Below, piece by piece: positions 56,514 through 64,000 of a stretch of DNA of 64,000 bases. The stretch spans positions 269,842,347 through 269,906,346 of the forward strand of contig JBOZIK010000001.1 in assembly GCA_051453625.1 (NCBI GenBank). Direction: 5' to 3'. A program made the translations under genes and the position numbers. The notes beneath the pieces were generated by a model that had not been told where the DNA came from, ran no database searches, and worked only from the letters and a program-made list of their open reading frames with translations. Source of the stretch: Welwitschia mirabilis. Taxonomy: Eukaryota; Gnetophyta; Gnetopsida; Welwitschiales. Positions within the stretch are counted from its first letter, which is position 1, and each line of letters begins with the position of its first letter.

Positions 56514-57733
56514 TATTGTGATGCATATTCATGCAACTGTTACATCCTTAAATAATCCTGAGAATTACAAATATTTTCCAAAATACACACATTACTATAG
56601 AAAGAAATTCATCTGAATATCATAATTCATTGAAGGTGCTAGGTCAGAAGGAGAATTTATTTCAAGATAAATATTTTTATATTTTATTTTGAGTAGAATA
56701 AAATAAATAACAATGCAAGATGCAGATTCTTTAATAAAAACTATTTTAAATGAAATCCCTATTCAATTATCAAATACTTCCATCATAAATATTGATCTTG
56801 TATAAATCATATCAATAAAATAAAACTATTACTAAATCATAATCAATCTAAGCTGTTAGATATATCAAATGAAAATTAAAAACATGTGACATTAATCTAT
56901 AAAATGAAAAATGAAAATGCAATGCAACTACTCTAAGAGTTTTAACTTTAACAAAGGCTTCCCTGATGATAAATATCAAGTATGAAGCTATCACTAATAA
57001 TATTCAACATGAACCATAAGGAAGATGCAAATAAGAAAATAAAGAAAAGAAAATATTTTGATTAATAATTGAACCAATCATCTATGTTACATGCAACAAC
57101 ACATCAATGAAGGAGACACAACCCAACACCAAGAAAAAACTCTTTTAGCAACAACAATGGATGGATATCCTACCCTTTAATCTCTTTCATGAGATTTTTT
57201 AATGCAAAAGAAGATAGATAAACAATTGAGAATAAGGAGTTTTTATTACAATAAGACTCTAAAAATAGAAAATCTAATAGATGTGGTAAAATCCTAATAG
57301 ACACGCAAGAGGGTGCATGACACTTTGCAAAAGTTAGGTAGAGTTTAATGTCAGTTACATTTATGTGTCATCCATCTAAGAGATGATGCCATGTCATACA
57401 GGATTTATATTAGTTGCCAGTTTGGTCTTGTAAGTATCTTAGTTAGCAAAACTTCTTCTATCATCCATACTGTAGTCTAAAAAATATGGTGAACAATGGA
57501 ATTCTTAAAGTTATTTCTTATATTAGATTAACCTATTTGATTACAGGATTTTTACTTTAGATAAAAAGTATTGTAATTTGCTTGAAATGCTATTAAATGT
57601 AATTAAGATTACACGTTTTTATGATATTTGGCTTAGCTCTTCATTATTATCAAAACTTAGAATAAATTTATCTAATGTCTTATAAAACTACTCAAAATAA
57701 CCTATCAAATACATACAATTTGCCATCACAACA
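56514..57733 (-). repeat. 3' LTR of right Athila-type element (1220 bp)
   Basis: Minus-strand start TGTTGTGATGGCAAATTGT (57733 downwards). The lower end is at ttgtgatgcatattcatgc, aligned with tgttgcagtgcatatctatac of the left-edge LTR. Contains degenerate catc..gatg palindromes (catccatctaagagatgatg at about 57367). Confidence 0.65.
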
Positions 57734-57750
57734 TAGTTTTCACTTAGCCT
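57734..57750 (-). promoter_or_regulatory. Polypurine tract region
   Basis: The minus strand reads GGCTAAGTGAAAACTA then the LTR. Same frame of bases (GCTAAGTG....CTA) as before the 3' LTR at 11569, which supports both borders. Confidence 0.6.
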
Positions 57751-60025
57751 TGTTAATCTTTAACAAAGTTAGGTAAAAAACCATGATTGAGAGTCAAATT
57801 GAATAGAGATAAATCAACTATGGAACTATGAAATAAATTTAGAAATATCATCATGTAGGAAATAAATGTTAAAAAGACATAACTAAACATTTTACTTATA
57901 CAGAGTAAGTGGCAGTAATATCATCCTAGTTGTCATCTAGATAATGGAGGGCATAACAAGATGAAAAAATATTCTTTAAAAATAGAAGCCTATGAAAATT
58001 TTTTTAGAAAGATAAACATTAAAAACACTTAAAATTTATTAGCTCCACACTTAAATATGTAGTACATCATAAAAAAATCATGTGTATCATAGAAATCATC
58101 ATCATGAAGTGTCTGAAAAATATATAAATGATGTGTATAATATCTTAAAAATAAAAGTGAACACCATAATGATACTCAAAAAATGATGTCTCTATAGGAA
58201 CATAAGTTTTTAGTACAATCCATAAAGGGAAGATACAAAATGAGATATAATAAAATCACTCTTGCTGTTATGCAAAAATGAATTTTTGATATGAAATAGA
58301 CATAGATGTAGTTGGAAAAGATGAAGGGCACTCAGGATCTATAAGAAAATGCTATTCAATTACTATCATAATAAAGCATGTGGTATCAGCTCTATGTGCT
58401 CAAATCATCTTTGGAGTATCAACTACAACTTCATGCTTAATGTGTAATACATAATTACATATATCTATCACCTAGTACTTAGTGTGCTATGCTCTCCTCT
58501 AAATAGTGGATATCCTCTACTGAATCATAGTAAATCCTTTATTAATGATCTCTTATAGGCCCTATACTATGTCTATCAGGAGAGCCTCTATCTACTCAAG
58601 ATTAATACTAGCCATAGGTCTTTGAACTTGAGGTCTCTCTACCTCTCGTAAAACCTAAATATTCATGTCCTATAAATAGCAAGTTAATGTATGAAATTGC
58701 ATGAGCTATTGCTTGCCCATAGTCTCAGGTATACTAAAGCATCTAAAGATAGCTGAGAGGATACATGAATATCCTAGAGTTTGAATGTGATGAGCCTCTA
58801 CCATAGCCCTANNNNNNNNNNNNNNNNNNNNNNNNNNNNNNNNNNNNNNNNNNNNNNNNNNNNNNNNNNNNNNNNNNNNNNNNNNNNNNNNNNNNNNNNN
58901 NNNNNNNNNNNNNNNNNNNNNNNNNNNNNNNNNNNNNNNNNNNNNNNNNNNNNNNNNNNNNNNNNNNNNNNNNNNNNNNNNNNNNNNNNNNNNNNNNNNN
59001 NNNNNNNNNNNNNNNNNNNNNNNNNNNNNNNNNNNNNNNNNNNNNNNNNNNNNNNNNNNNNNNNNNNNNNNNNNNNNNNNNNNNNNNNNNNNNNNNNNNN
59101 NNNNNNNNNNNNNNNNNNNNNNNNNNNNNNNNNNNNNNNNNNNNNNNNNNNNNNNNNNNNNNNNNNNNNNNNNNNNNNNNNNNNNNNNNNNNNNNNNNNN
59201 NNNNNNNNNNNNNNNNNNNNNNNNNNNNNNNNNNNNNNNNNNNNNNNNNNNNNNNNNNNNNNNNNNNNNNNNNNNNNNNNNNNNNNNNNNNNNNNNNNNN
59301 NNNNNNNNNNNNNNNNNNNNNNNNNNNNNNNNNNNNNNNNNNNNNNNNNNNNNNNNNNNNNNNNNNNNNNNNNNNNNNNNNNNNNNNNNNNNNNNNNNNN
59401 NNNNNNNNNNNNNNNNNNNNNNNNNNNNNNNNNNNNNNNNNGAGTTTGAATGTGATGAGCCTCTACCATAGCCCTAAGTCTCCTTTAAATAAAAGTTAGT
59501 AAGTCCATTTGCTTCCTTTGTTTAAATACTGCTAGCACCTAAAGAACATTATCTAATTAAAATGTTTAAAAGAAATTCAACTTTTATTGCTAAACAATAT
59601 GAGTAAAAATAAAATTAACAAGAAGAAAACTACTAAATGATAAGGTTCTAAAATGATGATGAAAAATATGTAAATTACTTTAAAATAAAAAACCAAATAA
59701 CTATAGAAAAATAGAATAAAAAATGACAACTAGGAACATAAAGAATATAGTAAAGCTATCCTAAATCCTAACCTAGTAAATCCCCTTAGGAAATATTACA
59801 AATTCATTTGTGTAATAATGCATGATAATATGTACCAACTTCATAAAATTTCATTCAATAAGGTAGTGATTATAATAATATGAGATATTAAATTCTTTAA
59901 CCAATGAATGATAATATCAAAAGCTACTTAAAAATGAATTCACCTACTCATACCCCAAAACACATCCTAATCCTCAAAAGTGAAATAATCATGCAGGAAT
60001 ACTAAGAGTCTAAACAAAAAGTAAT
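57751..60025 (-). pseudogene. Post-pol region with decayed extra reading frame
   Basis: At 58400-58811 the minus strand, with few stops, reads MVEAHHIQTLGYSCILSAIF, RCFSIPETMGKQ, REVERPQVQRPMASINLE and GFTMIQ. This looks like the plant-transposon domain (often named Transposase_32 or Athila ORF-type) found outside gag-pol in Athila elements; identification tentative. AAGTGTGGAGC at about 58050-58060 (minus) is like the G-rich motif common before Athila 3' ends. The 630-N gap at 58812-59441 lies inside. The stretches 57751-58180 and 59480-60025 show no domain. Confidence 0.45.
58812..59441. other. Assembly gap (630 N) with identical 35-base flanks
   Basis: gagtttgaatgtgatgagcc through catagcccta is present at 58777-58811 and again at 59442-59476 without a mismatch. 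The contigs overlap, so the 630 N are most likely not real sequence. Confidence 0.97.
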
Positions 60026-60223
60026 ATGTCTGATGATACCAGAAATGTTACTAACTTTATAGCCTCAAAGTTTATTACTATTTTTCATGATGAGAGGAGT
60101 AAAATCATAGTTAGAGAAGTAAGCACCTATAAAGAATGGACAGTTGTTACCTTAGTGGATTTCCTGCAGCTATCAACACTACCAAAGGATTCTTTCAAAA
60201 AAAAATTTACCACAGCGTGGTAA
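60026..60223 (+). CDS. Short antisense reading frame in right Athila-type element
   Basis: 65 codons from an ATG (preceded by an in-frame stop at 60011) to TAA, on the strand opposite to the element, between integrase and 3' LTR. Residues are balanced (MSDDTRNVTNFIASKFITIF, HDERSKIIVREVSTYKEWTV, LVDFLQLSTLPKDSFKKKF) and base composition is less AT-rich than around it. It ends at gcgtg|gtaaga, a consensus-like splice donor (GT at 60220-60221), so it could be a first exon. Not recognised as any known family. It could be an element-borne antisense gene, a captured host exon, or chance. Confidence 0.4.
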   Translation: MSDDTRNVTNFIASKFITIFHDERSKIIVREVSTYKEWTVVTLVDFLQLSTLPKDSFKKKFTTAW

Positions 60224-60645
60224 GACATCATTGTGATCATGTATTTAGCACAAATACAATAAATCATGATCATTATAATTCTTTTTTTTAAATAAATAAA
60301 TCCCACATAACCACACACTCTCAAAGATAAAGATGAAGAAATGAGATAAAAGACCAAAAAAGAACACACCTAAACAACCCAAGACCTCATACCATTAAAA
60401 AATAATATAAGAACTAATGCATCTTCATTTAAAGTAAGGTTTATGGATGTTTGAACACCTTAATATTGGGTGAATCCAATATTATCACTTTAAAATACCC
60501 AAGTATGAATGCTATTCATACAAACTTTATAAAGTAAATACATAAGCTAAAGATGATCAAGTGATAGGATAATATCCACTAAAGTAATCAGCTAAGAGAA
60601 AATTTAGATAATGTTAGGGAGGAAGTCCTCCTTATCAAGGGGAAC
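60224..60645. other. Spacer between antisense frame and integrase end
   Basis: AT-rich, no feature recognised. The minus-strand 80-residue frame (60127-60369) overlaps the antisense ORF and is a shadow. Confidence 0.4.
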
Positions 60646-61990
60646 CTCTCAGATAAATGCTTCTATCATGTTTAAGATTACATCAAAAGGTTTTTCATAT
60701 ATTTTCAACATTTGTCCATTAACTTTTTGTATCTCCTTACTATTTAAGTTAAAAATATTAATGAAACTATTAGAATGTAATTTTTCGATGAGATTACTAC
60801 TTAACCATTTAGAGGTTAAATTGATATGTAAAAGATGCACTTTAGTATTGTATAAAAGAAGAAGTTGACCAAGTTCAAACTGTTTATGAATTAAATTTTA
60901 ATCATATTTGAACTTAGGTTGGCTTTATGAATAATTTGATGATGTATGGCATGAGTATATTTTTCATCTAAATGATTACATTAGGATAATCTATTTTTAA
61001 GATTTTGTTGTAAGTCTACAAGGTTAAGTGGTAGAATGATAATAGCTATAATAAACATCAACTGACAAAACATAAACTTTTTCATACATAATTTTATAAG
61101 GTGAAAAACCTAAAGAATTACACTGAGTAGTATGATAAGTTCAAGTAACATTGTTAAGATTAGAAGCTCAAGATTTCTTATTAATAGAGACAATTTTTTA
61201 AAAAAATTTCTTTATTTATCTATTTTCATTTTTAGCTTGACCATTATATTTTGGATGATAAGACTAGTATACTTTATATTCAATTCCAATGGATGAAAAA
61301 TGTCTCCTAAAAAGATGATTTATAAAATGAGTTTCTTGATCACTAATGATAACTATAGGAAAATCAAAACATTAAAAAAACAAGTTCTAACAAAATTACA
61401 AATAGTTTAGGCATAATTTATAAAAGTATTAATAACTTCAACCCATTTAATAACATAATCAACCATTACTAAGATGTAATTCTTATCATTAAAAGATGGT
61501 TTAGTAGGACTTATAAAATCAATTCTCCAACAATCAAAAGATTTACATTCTAAAATAGTTTTAAGGGGAATATCATAAGAATGAGTAAGTCTCTCATAAC
61601 ATTGACAATCATCACAACTTATAATGAAATCAAAAGAGTCTTAAAAAAGACTAGGCCAATAAAAACTCGATTAAATAATTTTCATTGTTGTTTTCTATCC
61701 ACTAAAGTAACCTCTACAAACACCACTATGGAAAAGATGAAGGATGTCTAATTTGTTCCATTTAGGCACACACTTTTTTCATGATTTCATCTTTGCATCT
61801 ATGATAAAGATGTGTCTCATTCCATTCATAATCAACTATTCTATGGAGAAAAATGTTTCTGTAACTATCGCTTCAAAGTTATGGTGTTTTCATAGTAATA
61901 AGATAATTAACTATGTTAGCATACCAAGGATAAAGATGAATAGAAGATATGACAAAACATTATTCATCCAAAAAAGAATCATTAATAGTT
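60646..61990 (-). pseudogene. Athila-type integrase
   Basis: C-terminal tail open at 60649-60840: MHLLHINLTSKWLSSNLIEK, LHSNSFINIFNLNSKEIQKV, NGQMLKIY. Core: FDCWRIDFISPTKPSF near 61505-61545 and YILVMVDYVIKWVEVINTF; the second catalytic Asp in IISDQETHFIN-like sequence at about 61320-61350; then HPKYNGQA near 61240. CDDCQCYERLTHSYDIPLKT at about 61560-61620 keeps the CxxC of the zinc domain. Several stops and shifts. The plus-strand frames at 60611 and 61744 are shadows. Confidence 0.75.
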
Positions 61991-63400
61991 AAGATATCAA
62001 GAGAAGAAGAAACCTCTGGTAAATGATCTACTACATTGTTATGTTTTCTTGCTTTATCAATAATGGTAAGATTAAATTTTTGTATAAAGAGGATTCATCT
62101 AATGAGCCTATCACTAGAATATTTCTTGGTTATAAGGTATCTACTATCTATATAATTGATGTAAATATTTATATAAAATCCTAAAAAATGGTGTCTAAGA
62201 TCATGTAAACAAAATACTATGACTAACATCTCTGTCTCAGTAGTAGTATAATTTGATTGAGTTTTAGACAAAATTTTAATATGATAAAATATAACTTTAA
62301 AATATTTTTCATACTTTTTACAATAATTCCACCTATAAAAATATTACTATCATCACGCATTAATTCAAAATCTTTATTCTAATTAGGGCTTATTACTATA
62401 AGTGTGAAAGAGATTTTATCTTTAAGAGTTTCAAAAGCAAGTTGACTAGCTTTTTTTTAAGTAACTAGTAAAGAGGTTTACAAATTCTAGCATAATCATA
62501 AATGAAACTATGATCAAAACCATAATGAATAAGAAAAGATTAAACTTTTTTATATTTGTTGAAGAGGTTAGGTTTTTAATGATACTTGTTTTTTTAGGGT
62601 TTATATTAATTTCCTTACTAGAAATGTAGTGATCTAAGACAATTCCTTTATCAACTAGAAAGAAACGCTTCTACCAACTCAAATGTAACCCACTCTTAAT
62701 GCACCTATCTAGGAATTTCTCTAACCTTTTTAAGATTTGTTCAAAATTTTCAACAAATATTGAGAAGTTATTTATAAAAATTTTAATTTAATCCTCTATT
62801 ATATTAGAAAATATACCCATCATTCTATGTTGAAAGATTCTAGGGGCATTACAAAGTCCAAAAGGCATGCATCTAAAAGTTACTATTCCAAAAGATGAAG
62901 TGAAAGTTATTTTTGATTCATCCTCACAAGCTATACAAATATGATTATAACCACTATACCCATCAATAAAATAGAAAAGGATATATCCTTGGATTCTAGT
63001 AGGAATTTAGTCTAAAAAGAGTAAATAATAATGATCTTTATTTGTTACTTCATTAAGCTTTCTAAAATTAATACATATTATCTACTTCTCACTCTTTTTC
63101 GATACTACCATCAAAGGGTTAAGCCACTTACTAGTAGACATGGCAAAATAATTTTAGCATCCATTAATTTAATTATTTCATCTTTAATAACTTACTTAAG
63201 AACTAGATTTAGTCTTTTTTAGGGTTGCCTAACTAGTTTTGCATTATCCTTAAGGTAGATTTTATATTGAATAATGAAAGTAGAAATAGCTATTAAATCT
63301 TTATGAGTCCAAGCAAACACATTAATATTATAATTCAAAACTAAGATTAAAGATAATTCTTATTGAGGAAAAAGATGTTTATTTATTATTAAATTTTTAT
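61991..63400 (-). pseudogene. Athila-type reverse transcriptase and RNase H
   Basis: RT palm: FGLCNAPRIFQHRMMGIFSN (62815-62875), catalytic box FINNF at 62764-62778 where Athila has F-x-D-D-F, both Asp read as Asn through G-to-A changes. Then FVENFEQILKRLEKFLDRCI, GIVLDHYISSKEININPKKT, FNLFLIHYGFDHSFIYDYAR and ICKPLY. RT fingers lie up to about 63200. RNase H follows at about 62050-62480 with weaker similarity. Inactive. Confidence 0.75.
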
Positions 63401-63744
63401 TCTAATCATTAAACAAGAAGATATATTTTAATCCACTAGGTAAAACGTTTTTAGATCTAAGTTAAATTTTTTAGTTTCTATCATTATTGTTTTAGAGTTA
63501 AATACCATCTCAGACAATCATCTAACCTCACCTTAAAATACAAATTATTAGTTATTTTTAGATGTTAGACTTCTTCCAAAATTACAAATTTTATTTCTTC
63601 ATCCTCCTAATTAAAATAGATAGTTCTAATATATTCATAATCATGTTCATTAATATTGAAAGGTTTTAAATTCTTTATCTCAATTGGATCATCATATAAA
63701 GTAGAGTTATGAAGAATTAACTATCTCTCTTTAAGTGTATGATG
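63401..63744 (-). other. Protease to RT linker
   Basis: Variable linker typical of Athila pol. No motif; stops in all frames. Confidence 0.4.
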
Positions 63745-64000
63745 TTATAAAAATAATGGTTTGATTTCTTGCTTTAAATTACATTCATCACCCATGTATT
63801 CTTCAATGGCATTAAAAAATCTAATGTTAAATTTCTTATTTTCAAAATGGCACTCCATCATTCTCATATGTGTGTTAATAATACAATGAGTAGTTGCATA
63901 AAATACACTTCTCATAAATAGAATGTAACCTTCATGATGTTTAAATTCAATAACATACACATCTATTGGATAACAAGCTCCTTCTATTTAAATCACTAAT
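63745..64000 (-). pseudogene. Athila-type protease, C-terminal half
   Basis: Open frame to 63960: HHEGYILFMRSVFYATTHCI, INTHMRMMECHFENKKFNIR, FNAIEEYMGDECNLKQEI. Matches the plus-strand protease at 9245-9400 (LLLGRAFCETTHCVIDT, GMIECHIGNKKFNIRA). The catalytic half lies beyond the window. Confidence 0.7.

Larger units (their letters stand above)
56514..64000 (-). mobile_element. Athila-type Ty3/gypsy element, 3' part with pol, cut by window edge
   Basis: Minus-strand order from the right edge: protease, RT, RNase H, integrase, post-pol region, polypurine tract, LTR. It is the only Athila-type copy here with a near-complete pol and serves as the reference for the deletion in 4931-12643. Its LTR starts TGTTGTGATGGCAA (minus), related to TGTTGTGATGCCAA of that element, and resembles the LTR at 1764-2853. 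Confidence 0.75.

Overview
This window is AT-rich nuclear DNA from a plant with a repeat-filled genome. The evidence is the mix of elements: Athila-type and chromovirus-type Ty3/gypsy elements, a Ty1/copia element primed by initiator methionine tRNA, and an L1-type LINE with a zinc-knuckle ORF1. I found no host gene, rRNA, tRNA gene, operon or CRISPR array. Nearly every reading frame is broken by stops and frameshifts, and the substitutions I could judge are mostly C-to-T or G-to-A. That pattern fits old, methylated, silenced copies. Twelve N runs mark a draft assembly, and several have flanks suggesting they are joining artefacts.

Layout, left to right. (1) 1-2853: the 5' end of an Athila-type element on the minus strand (gag, leader, tRNA-Asp primer site, LTR). 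(2) 3928-29649: what I read as one minus-strand Ty1/copia element broken into three pieces. Its 3' LTR (3928-4102) and RNase H come first; RT, integrase, protease and zinc knuckle lie at 12644-15581; probable gag, primer site and 5' LTR lie at 26242-29649. A plus-strand Athila-type element (4931-12643) splits RT from RNase H. A minus-strand cluster of three giant chromovirus LTRs (15582-26241) splits gag. (3) 29650-32089: unassigned DNA with a possible LTR promoter. (4) 32090-38520: an L1-type LINE on the minus strand, with ORF1, endonuclease, RT and a poly(A) tail. (5) 40515-56163: a plus-strand chromovirus (Tekay/Del-like) with 2.4-kb LTRs. Its gag and protease are separated by a complete but decayed minus-strand Ty3/gypsy element (44117-50540). 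(6) 56514-64000: the 3' part of another minus-strand Athila-type element (LTR, post-pol region, integrase, RNase H, RT, part of protease), which runs off the window.

The most notable signals are these: LTRs whose 3' ends carry extra tandem copies of the tRNA primer-binding site, shared by two chromovirus families; a derivative with LTRs of about 3.5 kb around only about 0.5 kb of internal DNA; a GGTGGAAGT-type minisatellite next to a conserved TATA box in three LTRs; short antisense reading frames between integrase and 3' LTR in two Athila-type elements, each followed by a GTAAGA splice-donor-like sequence; tandem hairpins in Athila LTRs; and a higher-order repeat in the leader of the nested element. 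Coordinates of decayed domains are approximate; LTR ends marked by TG/CA, primer site or polypurine tract are more precise.
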